This document shows, one piece after another, positions 17,712 through 27,034 of a DNA stretch of 64,000 bases. The notes beneath the pieces are model-generated. The model saw nothing but the letters and a program-made list of their open reading frames with translations, was not told where the DNA came from and searched no databases. The position numbers and the translations under genes were made by a program. Position 1 is the stretch's first letter. Each line of letters begins with the position of its first letter. Source of the stretch: CAWBRY01 sp963791295 (GTDB lineage Bacteria > Bacteroidota > Bacteroidia > Chitinophagales > Chitinophagaceae); assembly GCA_963791295.1 (NCBI GenBank), contig CAWBRY010000001.1:124001-188000 (forward strand). The letters are read 5' to 3'.

Positions 17712-20700
17712 ATGAGAAAACTAATTTGTTTAGTAACAAGTGCGTTACTATTATTAGGTAATGCATTGTTAGCCCAACCTCAAACTGAAGTCTCCGGAAA
17801 GGTCACAGATGCTTCAGGAAATCCGATCTCCGGTGCTTCCGTCAAAATCAAAGGTGCAAATACTGGAACGAGCGCTGGCGTAGACGGCTCCTTCACTATC
17901 AGCGTTCCTGCAAAAGGTGTTCTTGAAGTTTCCGCTGTTGGCTTTGAAACCAAGGACGTGAATGTAGGCAACAGCAAGACGCTTAGCATTTCCCTGACAA
18001 CAGGCAACCAAAATCTAAGTGAGGTAGTTGTTACCGCTCTGGGTATACGCAGGGAGAAAAAGGCCCTGGGTTATGCTGTTTCGACCATTGACAAGAAGGA
18101 CCTTGAACTCAAACCGGAAGGAGATCTTAACCGGGTATTAAGCGGTAAGGCTGCCGGCGTGAACATTCTAAACACAAGTGGTCTGAGTGGTAGCGGAACA
18201 AACATTACCATCAGAGGAGTAAACACTATTACTGGTAGCTCCCAACCATTGTTCGTTGTCGATGGCGTTCCTTTTGATGCCGGCACGAATACCAACTCTA
18301 CCTTCATATATGGTAACCAACTTTCCAGCCGTTCGCTGGACCTGGATCCTAATAATATAGAAGGAGTGAGTATATTGAAAGGTCTTGCAGCAACCACCCT
18401 GTATGGTGAATTGGGACGTAACGGTGTTATATTAATTACCACCAAGAACGGATCGACAGCTAAAAGAAGGGATAAAACAGAGATCAGTGTTTCTCAGTCT
18501 ACTTTCGTCAATACGGTTGCAAATCTTCCTGAATACACTGACCAATATGGTGGGGGATTTGACCTGAGTCTTGGATTGGCCTTCTTCAGTAACTGGGGCG
18601 CCAAGTTTACCAACCCACCCGCTTTGGTACCTCATCCATACGATAGAGCAGCTCTGCGTGCTGCCTTTCCTGAGTTTGTGGGGAAGCAGTATGAATACAA
18701 AGCTTATCCAAATAGTGTAAAAGACTTTTTCAGGACCGGCCTCGTGAATAATACTTCAGTTAATGCTGCCGGGTCTGTCAACAATTTCAACTATAATATT
18801 AACTATGGGTATTTGGATGACAAAGGATTTACCGTTGGAAACAGGTTAGTGAGAAACACTTTTGGAATCGGTGGTAGCACCAAATTGTCCAATAAGTTTT
18901 CAATCAGCGGTACATTTAATTATGTAGTGACGGATGTAAAATCTCCTCCCACCAGTACCAGCTTTGGTAGTAGTGCCGGGTTTACAACTCCTACAGGAGA
19001 CGCGTTCAATCTAACCTCTGTATTCGGAGACGTAATGTATACTCCGACCGCGGTTGACCTGATGAACTTGCCTTACGAAAATCCATTGGATCATTCTCAC
19101 GTGTATTATCGTGGCGGAAACGATATACAAAACCCACGCTGGACTTTATACAATGCATTTACACAGGATAAGGCAAACAGAGCCTTTGGAAATTTCCAAA
19201 TCAAATATGAGATCCTCAAAGGTCTTAACCTGATGTATCGTGTCGGATTGGATAATTATTCCGAGTATCAATTATATGCTCAGAACAAGGGGGGAACCGC
19301 CTATGCAACAGGTGTCATGAGGACGTCGAATGCATCAAATACGATTTGGGATCATACCGTTCTTGCAAGTTATATTAGGAACATCAACGCCGATTGGAAC
19401 CTAACAGTGGATGCAGGAGTCAATTCCAGGGAAAATACATATTCCCAAACGGGTACAATGAGCACAGAGCAATTAGTTTATGGGCTTCTCGATCATACCA
19501 ATTTTATTACCCATGATATCGTGAGTGAAGCCGGCCTGGACTTGGATTACAAGGTCAAGTCACAATCCATTGGCGCATTTGCAGAAGCCACTGTTGGATA
19601 TAAAGGATTTTTATACTTCAATGTAGGAGGCCGCGACAGCTGGTCTTCTACAGTGGAATCTACGCATCGCAGCGTTATTTATCCAAAAGGAGGAATTTCA
19701 TTCATTCCTACTTCAGCTTTTGCGGGGCTCAAAGGCAGCAGGAACATCAACTATTTGAAAACCAGAATAGGTTTTTCAACCAGTGCGGGTTTCCCCGATC
19801 CATATGCTACAAGACCAGTTCTTGCCATTTCAACTCGTGACTTTGTTGACAGGAATGGAAATGTCGTAAATACAAATGCTATCGGCGATCAGCTTCCCAA
19901 CAGCGACTTGAAACCAGAGTTGCAGCAGGAAATTGAAGCCGGTCTGGAAGGTAAATTCTTTAAGAACAGAGCTTCTCTGGACCTGACTTTATACAAACGT
20001 ATTTCCAAGGATCAGATCCTGAACAGAGACCTGGATCCTTCAACCGGTTATCTTACTCAACTTGTAAATGCGGGTAAGGTTACCAATAAAGGAATTGAGT
20101 TGGGACTCGGTTATGCAGTTGTTCAAAGTAGAGATTGGAAATGGCAATTAGACGCGTTATATACAATTAATGAAAGTCTCGTTTCTGATATTCCAGCCGA
20201 TCTTAAAGAAATCGTTTTTGCAGGTTATACTACGTTAGGAAACTTTGCGATCAACGGTTATCCTTTGGGAGTGATCAAAGGATACTATTTCCAAAGAGAT
20301 CCGAAGACCGGTCAGCGTATCGTCGGTTCATCCGGTGACTATCTGGCTTCTACGACCACTGGAATCATTGGAGATCCCAATCCACATTACAAGGTAACTG
20401 GAATCAGCACCCTCACTTATAAAATGCTAAGTATGCGGATGCAGTGGGACTATACCTGTGGTGGAGATATGTATTCAGTTACATCCAGCGTATTGCTTGG
20501 CCGTGGTGTAACAAAAGATACGGAGTTTGACCGCGCTGCACCATATATATTACCGGGCGTGGATGAAGATGGGAATCCAAATAGAATTCAGACTAGTGCA
20601 ACAGAAGCCTATTTTGACAATACAATCGCCGGTGGCGCTGCGGACGAAACAGGAATTTATGACGCCACTTGTATTAGGTTAAGAGAGGTTTCTTTATCAT

Positions 20701-20918
20701 TTAGTCTCCCAGAGAAGTTGATCAATAAAACACCATTCGGTTCAATTTCACTGAGTGTATCGGGTTCAAACCTCTGGTACTATGCGCCCAACTTCCCCAA
20801 ATATGTACACTTCGATCCGGAAACTTCTGGTTTGGGTGTTAGTAATGGTAAGGGATTGGAATTCATTACAGGTCCATCATCCCGTCGTATTGGTGCAAGT
20901 TTGCGTGTAACCTTCTAA
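17712..20918 (+). CDS. SusC/RagA family TonB-linked outer membrane protein
   Basis: 1068 residues with a signal peptide (about 1-21, ending LLAQ). A carboxypeptidase-regulatory-like domain (SGKVTDASGNPISGASVKIKG, about 27-105) is followed by the TonB box/plug region beginning with SEVVVTALGIRREKKALGYA and including NITIRGVNTI and PLFVVDGVPFD. A large TonB-dependent barrel ends in GASLRVTF. SusC proteins import oligosaccharides or peptides with TonB energy. The downstream SusD-like lipoprotein gene (27-base gap) is the lid of the same complex. No glycoside hydrolase, sensor or sulfatase lies next to it, so the substrate cannot be deduced. Confidence 0.95.
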   Translation: MRKLICLVTSALLLLGNALLAQPQTEVSGKVTDASGNPISGASVKIKGANTGTSAGVDGSFTISVPAKGVLEVSAVGFETKDVNVGNSKTLSISLTTGNQNLSEVVVTALGIRREKKALGYAVSTIDKKDLELKPEGDLNRVLSGKAAGVNILNTSGLSGSGTNITIRGVNTITGSSQPLFVVDGVPFDAGTNTNSTFIYGNQLSSRSLDLDPNNIEGVSILKGLAATTLYGELGRNGVILITTKNGSTAKRRDKTEISVSQSTFVNTVANLPEYTDQYGGGFDLSLGLAFFSNWGAKFTNPPALVPHPYDRAALRAAFPEFVGKQYEYKAYPNSVKDFFRTGLVNNTSVNAAGSVNNFNYNINYGYLDDKGFTVGNRLVRNTFGIGGSTKLSNKFSISGTFNYVVTDVKSPPTSTSFGSSAGFTTPTGDAFNLTSVFGDVMYTPTAVDLMNLPYENPLDHSHVYYRGGNDIQNPRWTLYNAFTQDKANRAFGNFQIKYEILKGLNLMYRVGLDNYSEYQLYAQNKGGTAYATGVMRTSNASNTIWDHTVLASYIRNINADWNLTVDAGVNSRENTYSQTGTMSTEQLVYGLLDHTNFITHDIVSEAGLDLDYKVKSQSIGAFAEATVGYKGFLYFNVGGRDSWSSTVESTHRSVIYPKGGISFIPTSAFAGLKGSRNINYLKTRIGFSTSAGFPDPYATRPVLAISTRDFVDRNGNVVNTNAIGDQLPNSDLKPELQQEIEAGLEGKFFKNRASLDLTLYKRISKDQILNRDLDPSTGYLTQLVNAGKVTNKGIELGLGYAVVQSRDWKWQLDALYTINESLVSDIPADLKEIVFAGYTTLGNFAINGYPLGVIKGYYFQRDPKTGQRIVGSSGDYLASTTTGIIGDPNPHYKVTGISTLTYKMLSMRMQWDYTCGGDMYSVTSSVLLGRGVTKDTEFDRAAPYILPGVDEDGNPNRIQTSATEAYFDNTIAGGAADETGIYDATCIRLREVSLSFSLPEKLINKTPFGSISLSVSGSNLWYYAPNFPKYVHFDPETSGLGVSNGKGLEFITGPSSRRIGASLRVTF

Positions 20919-20945
20919 CTGATTTATTTAAAAAAATTCTGAAAC

Positions 20946-22640
20946 ATGAAACACTTCAAAATAATAGCGGCGATAATCCTGATAGGGGCGATTGGATCCT
21001 GCGACAAGAAGCTCGATAGCTTGTTGCCCAATCCCAACAATCCCGATCCGGCTACTGCCGACGTTGACCTTTACCTCAACCAGGCGCAATTAGGTTTTAC
21101 TGGTTTTTATAGATTGATGTCCGACTTTGGAGGTCAGTTAACACGGCAACAAGTTTTTTTCGGTCCTGAATATTCCACCGGAAGTAACGGTTTAGCGCCT
21201 AATGACTTTGATATCACATGGACGCTGGCTTATACCAGTATCATAAAAAGTGTGGACGCGCTTCTTCCGGCGGCCGCCGAACAAAAAAAATATGTACAGT
21301 CCGGCATTGCCCGGGTTTTAAAGGCCTACGTTCTGGGTACTCTTGTCGATGCATTTGCCAATGTGCCTGCCTCGGAGGCTAATCAAGCAGAAAATTTGAA
21401 CCCGGCTACTGATCAGGGTGCGGATGTTTATGCCCAGGTGTTTGATCTTCTGGATAGCGCTATTTCAGATTTCGGCAAGCCAGGCGCAGGAGCCGCACCG
21501 ACCAATGATCTGTTTTATGGTGGGGACGACGCCTTGTGGACAAAGGCGGCCAAATCCCTTAAATTGAAATTCTTATTACAGACCAGGTTAGTAGACAATA
21601 CGGTAGCAGCGGCGATCGATGCGTTGGAAACAGAAAACGACCTGATCACGGCAATAGATGAAGATCTGGAGTTCAAATATGGAACTAACTTATCATCACC
21701 AGACAGCCGGCATCCACATTATGCGTCCAACTATGTTGCTGGCAATACGGCGTCCGACTTTATTGGAGATTATTTAATGTGGGCCGTTGCAGCAGAGAAA
21801 ACAGGTGGCGGAGTCTCTAATGTTGATCCCAGGAGAAGATTTTATTTCTATCGTCAAAGAACCAATTATGCTGATGTGAATCAGCAATCCTGTCCCTGCT
21901 CTTCTGCGGCACTACCTGCACATTATCCTCCGGTTCCGGCTGAAACGCCTTTTTGCCTGGTGGGTTCCGGCTATTGGGGAAGGGATCATGGAGACAATAC
22001 AGGTATTCCTCCCGATGGCCCCTTGCGCACGACCTGGGGTATTTATCCCGCAGGCGGTCGAATGGATGAAAGCCAGGGTGAATCAGTGGATCTAACAATG
22101 AGTAAGAGTGGGAACGGAGCGGGAATCGATCCAATTTGGACATCTTTCTTTACCTCATTCCTTCAAGCTGAAGCTGCTCTTACGCTTGGAATCACCACTG
22201 CCGGTACCCCCCGCGAGCTCCTGGAAGCAGGCGTAAGGGGTTCCATAGCCAAGGTGCTCGGTTTTCCAGCAACCGTTGGAGTTACCGTTGACCCAACCTT
22301 CATGCCCACACAAACTGTCATTGATACTTATGTAAACACATATGTATTGGCAAAATATGATGCAGCCACCACTGATGATCAGAGATTGGAGATTATCATG
22401 AAAGAATATTACCTCTCATTATGGGGCAATGGAATTGAACCTTATAATAATTACAGAAGGACCGGAAAGCCAGGCAACCTCCAACCTACGGTAACAACTG
22501 CCGATCCAGGACTGTTCATCAGGTCTTATTTGTATCCGGCAGTGTTTGTTAATAGAAATATTAATGCACCTGCACAAAAAGATGCAAACGCAGCAAACAA
22601 GGTATTTTGGGATAATAACCCCGACAATTTTGTTCATTAA
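20946..22640 (+). CDS. SusD/RagB family nutrient-binding outer membrane lipoprotein
   Basis: 564 residues. Lipoprotein signal ends in GAIGSC (Cys19). The sequence resembles the SusD-like type 2 group: DSLLPNPNNPDPATADVDLYLNQ near the N-terminus, helical TPR-like segments such as SGIARVLKAYVLGTLVDAFANVPASEA, and near the end EIIMKEYYLSLWGNGIEPYNNYRRTGKPG and RSYLYPAVFVNRN. It caps the SusC barrel and captures ligand at the surface. It sits between the SusC gene and a small lipoprotein gene, all on one strand and closely spaced. Confidence 0.93.
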   Translation: MKHFKIIAAIILIGAIGSCDKKLDSLLPNPNNPDPATADVDLYLNQAQLGFTGFYRLMSDFGGQLTRQQVFFGPEYSTGSNGLAPNDFDITWTLAYTSIIKSVDALLPAAAEQKKYVQSGIARVLKAYVLGTLVDAFANVPASEANQAENLNPATDQGADVYAQVFDLLDSAISDFGKPGAGAAPTNDLFYGGDDALWTKAAKSLKLKFLLQTRLVDNTVAAAIDALETENDLITAIDEDLEFKYGTNLSSPDSRHPHYASNYVAGNTASDFIGDYLMWAVAAEKTGGGVSNVDPRRRFYFYRQRTNYADVNQQSCPCSSAALPAHYPPVPAETPFCLVGSGYWGRDHGDNTGIPPDGPLRTTWGIYPAGGRMDESQGESVDLTMSKSGNGAGIDPIWTSFFTSFLQAEAALTLGITTAGTPRELLEAGVRGSIAKVLGFPATVGVTVDPTFMPTQTVIDTYVNTYVLAKYDAATTDDQRLEIIMKEYYLSLWGNGIEPYNNYRRTGKPGNLQPTVTTADPGLFIRSYLYPAVFVNRNINAPAQKDANAANKVFWDNNPDNFVH

Positions 22641-22653
22641 AAAAAAAATTACA

Positions 22654-23544
22654 ATGAGAAAAATATTATTTGTAATTACAACACTTGCAGTGGTTGCGCT
22701 AGGAATCTCCTGCAAAAAAACAGAGGGGGTTAATCCTTTAGCGGATTCAGATAACCTCGGCAAGGGAGCGTATATCACGCTCAATACTGCAGGGAACCTC
22801 AACCTGGACTATGCGAATATTGCTACGACAGAAGTCAGCATTACGGTTGACCAGTATCCCAATGGCAATGATGTAGATCAAATTAAGATCTATGTCACGG
22901 AAGGATCCAGTTCAGATCCTACAACCTGGGGATTCATTAAGACTGTTGCTTACACTGGTGTTGGCACTGAACTTAAAGTAAACGGGACAGAAATAGCGAC
23001 TGCCTTAGGCATTCTCCCGGCTGACCTGTCTCCCGGCAAATTCTATACTCTTTATAACCAGATCATCACAAAGAGTGGAGAGACTTACGACCTGTCTAAC
23101 ACATATAGCCTGGTAGAAAGCAACTCAAATTACAATATGGCTTTCCGCTGGACTGCTTTCGTAGTTTGTCCCTTCGTTGGCCCGGTTGGAGGTAATTACC
23201 AGGTTGTGCGAGATGACTGGGCGGATTGGACACCCGGTGATATCGTGACAGTAACCGATGGACCTGGGCCTAATCAACTAGATCTTAGTGCTGTTTGGCC
23301 TAACCCAGCTTTTGGTGATATTGTTGATCCTTTAATTGTAGATGTAGAACCTTCATCCGGGGTAGCGACAGTTCACCAGGTTACTTTTGGCGACTATGGA
23401 AATTTGGCGGCAGTACATGGCGCGAGTGCCGGAGATGTTGCAGGATATGTATTCTCCTGCACCGGGTATATTACATTGACAATGCAGCTGAGTTATGGCG
23501 GAGGTAACCAGGGAAACCTGACACTGATCTTGCAGAAGTTGTAA
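22654..23544 (+). CDS. SusCD-associated lipoprotein of unknown function
   Basis: 296 residues from the ATG at 22654, 13 bases after the SusD stop; the frame is open further upstream, but only this start gives a lipoprotein signal (MRKILFVITTLAVVALGISC, Cys20). Two parts are visible: an immunoglobulin-like region with VSITVDQYPNGNDVDQIKIYV and a C-terminal region with VGGNYQVVRDDWADWTPGD and ending ITLTMQLSYGGGNQGNLTLILQKL. Third lipoproteins in SusCD operons often serve as surface glycan-binding proteins, and that is the inferred role; no family is recognised. A terminator follows, closing the operon. Confidence 0.75.
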   Translation: MRKILFVITTLAVVALGISCKKTEGVNPLADSDNLGKGAYITLNTAGNLNLDYANIATTEVSITVDQYPNGNDVDQIKIYVTEGSSSDPTTWGFIKTVAYTGVGTELKVNGTEIATALGILPADLSPGKFYTLYNQIITKSGETYDLSNTYSLVESNSNYNMAFRWTAFVVCPFVGPVGGNYQVVRDDWADWTPGDIVTVTDGPGPNQLDLSAVWPNPAFGDIVDPLIVDVEPSSGVATVHQVTFGDYGNLAAVHGASAGDVAGYVFSCTGYITLTMQLSYGGGNQGNLTLILQKL

Positions 23545-23570
23545 TAAAGAATCAAAACTATTTGCTTACA

Positions 23571-23602
23571 AGAAGCCGTCCTGAATTTTCGGGATGGCTT
23601 CT
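23571..23602. terminator. Bidirectional terminator between the SusCD operon and rng
   Basis: A 14-bp stem with two G-U/A-C variations (AGAAGCCGTCCTGA / TCGGGATGGCTTCT) surrounds an ATTT loop between convergent genes. It can serve both directions. Confidence 0.75.
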
Positions 23603-23606
23603 TCCG

Positions 23607-25160
23607 TTAAAGCCTGATCTCTTCATCATGCTGATCAAAAAACTTGTATTCGGTGAGATGGTAATTATTGTCTCCTTCTAACCGCGTTTTTTGCCTTAGC
23701 TTCTTATTCCATTTGGCCATCTTTGATGACCACCACCAGCCTTTCGTGAGATAAGCAAACATGATCGGGTTGACCACGAGTTTCAGGTTATTGTTTTTAT
23801 GAGTAACGAGATAGGTCAGGTTCTTTTCGATCTCATCTTCCAACAGCAACGTAGAAGATATCTTCCCAGTTCCGTTGCAACTGGGACAAAGTTCCTGTGT
23901 ATTGATATTCATTTCCGGCTTCATCCTTTGCCGGGTAATCTGCATTAATCCAAATTTTGAAATCGGAAGCACCGCGTGTTTTGCACGGTCCGGCGACATA
24001 AAACCTTCCATTCTTTCCATCAACTTTCTCTTGTTGTCAGGCAATTTCATGTCGATAAAATCCACGACAATAATTCCACCCAGGTCTCTGAGCCGCAGCT
24101 GACGCGCGATCTCTTCAGCAGCCTCCAGGTTGGTTTCGAGGGCATTTTGCTCCTGGTTGTTGCCAACACTTTTATATCCACTATTTACGTCGATCACATG
24201 CAGGGCTTCCGTATGTTCAATGATCAGGTAAGCTCCGCTATTCATATTCACCGTCTTGCCAAAGGAAGATTTTACCTGCTTGGTAATGCCAAACGAATCA
24301 AAAATCGGGGAGCCATTTTGATAAAATGAAACGATCTCCGTCTTCTCCGGGGCAATTCGCTGGATATAATTTTTTGTGTCGGTGAAGATCGTACGGTCAT
24401 TAACTACGATGCGGTTGAAATCTTCATTCAGCAGGTCCCGAAGTATGCTGGTTGTCTTGGTTTGTTCGCTCAATATTTTGGCGGGAGCCACAGCTCCTTT
24501 TAAATTGTGTTGGATCGCCTTCCACATTGCAACCAGGGAAGAAAGATCCTCATGCAGTTCAGCGGTCTTCTTGCCTTCGGCGGCTGTTCTTACGATAACG
24601 CCGAAATTTTTTGTCTTGATGGCCTCAACAATTTTTTGCAACCTCTTTCTTTCTTCTGAAGAATGAATTTTTCGGGAGACTGCAACCACATCATTGAATG
24701 GAGTAAGTACGACAAAACGGCCGGGCAAAGAAAGTTCACAACTCAACCGGGGGCCTTTGGCAGCGATAGGTTCCTTCAGGATCTGTACCAGTATATGTGG
24801 TTTACCTCCCAGGACTTCGTTGATCTTCCCGGTCTTGATAATTTCAGGTTCGATCGAGAACTTGCCGAAATCGAGTCCCATTTCCGACCTGTCCTGCATA
24901 CACATATTAGTGAATTTGAGCAGGGAACGGGCATAAGGACTCAGGTCTGTATAGTGGAGGAAAGCATCCTTCTCGAAGCCGACATCTACAAATGCCGCAT
25001 TCAAGCCCGGGATCAATTTTTTTACTTTTCCAAGGTACAGGTCACCCACAGCAAAGCGAGCATCGCTTTTTTCACTGTGAAGTTCTACCAGCTTCTTATC
25101 CTCCAGGAGCGCTATTTCTACGCCCTGGGGAGCTGAATTAATAATAAGTTCTTTGTTCAT
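23607..25160 (-). CDS. rng: Rne/Rng family ribonuclease (ribonuclease G)
   Basis: 517 residues. The S1-like N-terminal part (DLYLGKVKKLIPGLNAAFVDVGFEKDAFLH) is followed by the catalytic DNase I-like domain with VIDVNSGYKSVGNN and IIVVDFIDMKLPDNKRKLME, whose acidic residues bind magnesium. The Zn-link region CPSCNGTGK comes next. RNase G cuts single-stranded RNA in rRNA maturation and mRNA decay. The length fits RNase G and lacks the long RNase E scaffold tail. The minus-strand neighbours upstream (31-residue basic protein, TPR protein, HU) are in the order often seen in Bacteroidota. Confidence 0.95.
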   Translation of the reverse strand: MNKELIINSAPQGVEIALLEDKKLVELHSEKSDARFAVGDLYLGKVKKLIPGLNAAFVDVGFEKDAFLHYTDLSPYARSLLKFTNMCMQDRSEMGLDFGKFSIEPEIIKTGKINEVLGGKPHILVQILKEPIAAKGPRLSCELSLPGRFVVLTPFNDVVAVSRKIHSSEERKRLQKIVEAIKTKNFGVIVRTAAEGKKTAELHEDLSSLVAMWKAIQHNLKGAVAPAKILSEQTKTTSILRDLLNEDFNRIVVNDRTIFTDTKNYIQRIAPEKTEIVSFYQNGSPIFDSFGITKQVKSSFGKTVNMNSGAYLIIEHTEALHVIDVNSGYKSVGNNQEQNALETNLEAAEEIARQLRLRDLGGIIVVDFIDMKLPDNKRKLMERMEGFMSPDRAKHAVLPISKFGLMQITRQRMKPEMNINTQELCPSCNGTGKISSTLLLEDEIEKNLTYLVTHKNNNLKLVVNPIMFAYLTKGWWWSSKMAKWNKKLRQKTRLEGDNNYHLTEYKFFDQHDEEIRL

Positions 25161-25355
25161 TAAAGCCTACATAAATGAATCACCTTGGTGTTGCTGATGC
25201 AAACACTGGTTGCAGGGATCCGTACTGAATGCGGAATGAATTCGGAAGGAAATCCGGAGCGAATTGGAGGCAAACCTATACGGCAAACAACCAGGTAACT
25301 GGAACGTTCAAGGTTTAAAGGTTGAAAGATCTAAAAGTCCTGCGTTGGTTAAATA

Positions 25356-25377
25356 TTCTCCCCTGGAAAAGGGAGAA
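25356..25377 (-). terminator. Weak hairpin between rng and the 31-residue protein gene
   Basis: TTCTCCC and GGGAGAA form a 7-bp stem around an 8-base loop, with ATATTT following on the minus strand. It could end or attenuate the short upstream transcript before rng. The rest of 25161-25408 shows nothing recognisable. Confidence 0.35.
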
Positions 25378-25408
25378 GCCCTGAAGCGGTCCTTTTAGTT
25401 TATTCAAC

Positions 25409-25504
25409 TTATTTATTCCTCTTCTTGTGACGGTTCTTTCTCAGCCTTTTCTTTCGCTTGTGCGTGGCAATTTTATGACGCTTCCTTTTTTTACCACAAG
25501 GCAT
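25409..25504 (-). CDS. 31-residue AURKAIP1/COX24-domain-like basic protein
   Basis: A 32-codon frame (ATG 25504-25502, TAA 25411-25409) encodes MPCGKKRKRHKIATHKRKKR followed by LRKNRHKKRNK, with 23 Lys, Arg or His among 31 residues. This matches the very small conserved Bacteroidota family annotated as AURKAIP1/COX24 domain proteins, which usually begin MPSGKKRKRHK. Related mitochondrial proteins (mS38/COX24) are ribosomal subunits, so a ribosomal or rRNA-binding role is likely but inferred. Position 3 is Cys instead of the common Ser. It lies upstream of rng on the same strand, and AT-rich sequence precedes it. Confidence 0.85.
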   Translation of the reverse strand: MPCGKKRKRHKIATHKRKKRLRKNRHKKRNK

Positions 25505-25602
25505 ACTCAAATAATTTTTTTAAATGGTGTATAAATAATTTCTCTAATCTTTTTATTTAATGAGGAATCGATACAGGTAATTCCCGGCGCAGGAGAGATG
25601 TA

Positions 25603-26451
25603 TTACTTTCTTAACTCTTCGATACGCTTTTCGATCTCCGTTCTCACATCCCGCCGCCTCACATAGTTCAGGCTTTTTTGGTACCAACTTATGGCATTGG
25701 TCTTGTCGGCAGTGCGTTCATAGATATCGGCCAACATCAGTATGGCCTCCACATTTCCGGGTTCCAGGCGATTGACCGTCTGTAAACGGCTTATCGCTTT
25801 ATCATATTGCCCCGATATCAATGATCCTTTTGCCAGCATTAACTGCGCATAGGCGTTACTGCTATCTTTTTCAACCACTTCCCTGATCTTCAATATTCCC
25901 TCCATAGGAGTTTCGGAAATATTGCCAAACAGGTAACAAGCTCCCAGTCCTATTATGGATGAATCGTTTTGGGGGTTTATTTTAAGTGACCTTTCAAATA
26001 AATCCTTGGCCTGCAACGCTTTCCACTTTCTTCTCTCAACTGTTTCGTCGCTTTGAAGGTTGTCCAAAAACAAGCGGGCTGCAAAGTTGAGGGTTTTTTC
26101 CGAATTTTCCAATCTGGCGGCTTCCGCCTCATACCAGGCATATGGCTCAAAAATACCGCCTGAATCGCCCCAGAAATGAGCCAGTTGGTGGTAGATCGCC
26201 AACTGCTGCGACTTCACATCACCCCTTGAAATTGAATTCTCCAGGGTATTCAGTCGGATTACCTGGTCCGGCGTTATTTTTCTTTTGGCCATGGCCAAAA
26301 TGGAATCCGTTGTCATGCCTTGTATATGAGATTCGGGGTTCGGGTTGACAGGGGATGAGGATTTTTTCCGCGGAACAGTCCTGCCAAACAGAAATATGAT
26401 TGCCAATAAGCAAAGTGCAACTGAAAACGTTATCCATTGAGGTTTTTTCAC
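25603..26451 (-). CDS. Membrane-anchored tetratricopeptide repeat protein
   Basis: 282 residues. An N-terminal membrane anchor (ITFSVALCLLAIIFLFG, about 7-23) is followed by a linker and several TPR units in the second half. The clearest are ALQAKDLFERSLKINPQNDS, NAYAQLMLAKGSLISGQYDK and VEAILMLADIYERTADKTNA, each about 34 residues long. TPR proteins act as assembly scaffolds; no partner can be named from sequence. Gene order HU, TPR, small basic protein, rng on the minus strand is common in this phylum, which argues for a conserved but undefined link to RNA or nucleoid functions. Confidence 0.85.
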   Translation of the reverse strand: MKKPQWITFSVALCLLAIIFLFGRTVPRKKSSSPVNPNPESHIQGMTTDSILAMAKRKITPDQVIRLNTLENSISRGDVKSQQLAIYHQLAHFWGDSGGIFEPYAWYEAEAARLENSEKTLNFAARLFLDNLQSDETVERRKWKALQAKDLFERSLKINPQNDSSIIGLGACYLFGNISETPMEGILKIREVVEKDSSNAYAQLMLAKGSLISGQYDKAISRLQTVNRLEPGNVEAILMLADIYERTADKTNAISWYQKSLNYVRRRDVRTEIEKRIEELRK

Positions 26452-26546
26452 GCGAATAATATTTCTTCTTCAGGTCAGGGTGAACCAGCGAAGTTACCTC
26501 AAGACAATCATTATTAGTATGGATTAAGGAGACGAACTTAGAAAAA

Positions 26547-26864
26547 CTATGCATCTTCGCCTGGGCCAGCATCAGGCTTGAGAGTGACGAGCTTTTTTAC
26601 TTCAGCGACAAATTCTTTCGCTGGCTTAAATGCAGGGATAAAATGTTCTGGAATGTGTACAGCAATATTTTTCTTGATATTACGGCCAATTTTTGCTGCA
26701 CGTTTTTTGGTGATAAAGCTTCCAAAGCCGCGAATATAAATGTTCTCGCCACCGGCGAGAGTGTCTTTTACTTCCTTAAACATGGTCTCCAGGGTGACTA
26801 GAACATCGACCTTTGGTATCCCTGTTTTCTCGGAAATTTGGTTAACGAGGTCAGCTTTTCTCAT
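26547..26864 (-). CDS. HU/IHF family DNA-binding protein
   Basis: 105 residues. The start MRKADLVNQISEKTGIPKVDV and the core ENIYIRGFGSFITKKRAAKIGRN are diagnostic of HU/IHF nucleoid proteins. The usual arm residues RNP are replaced by RNIKKNIAVHIPEHFIPAFKPA, an arm form seen in Bacteroidota. A short acidic C-terminal tail (LKPDAGPGEDA) is additional. The protein bends DNA as a dimer. It is divergent from mutY, with a plausible promoter in the 170-base gap. Confidence 0.93.
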   Translation of the reverse strand: MRKADLVNQISEKTGIPKVDVLVTLETMFKEVKDTLAGGENIYIRGFGSFITKKRAAKIGRNIKKNIAVHIPEHFIPAFKPAKEFVAEVKKLVTLKPDAGPGEDA

Positions 26865-26908
26865 TGTTGCAGGTTTTAGTTAGATATTATCCTGTTTACA
26901 TTTGGCAA

Positions 26909-26938
26909 CAATTTAGAATAAAATTCGATGATTGTCAA
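26909..26938 (-). promoter_or_regulatory. Putative promoter of the HU gene
   Basis: On the minus strand TTGAC (26938-26934) lies 20 bases before TAAATTG (26915-26909), close to the TTTG / TAnnTTTG pattern. The leader would be about 40 bases. Confidence 0.45.
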
Positions 26939-27034
26939 CAGGATAGGCATAATTTTTTTCAGCCCTGTCTGTTTTGGTACAATGGAAATACGGGATATTT
27001 AGGAAATCAAACACTTTAATACGACCATAAATCA

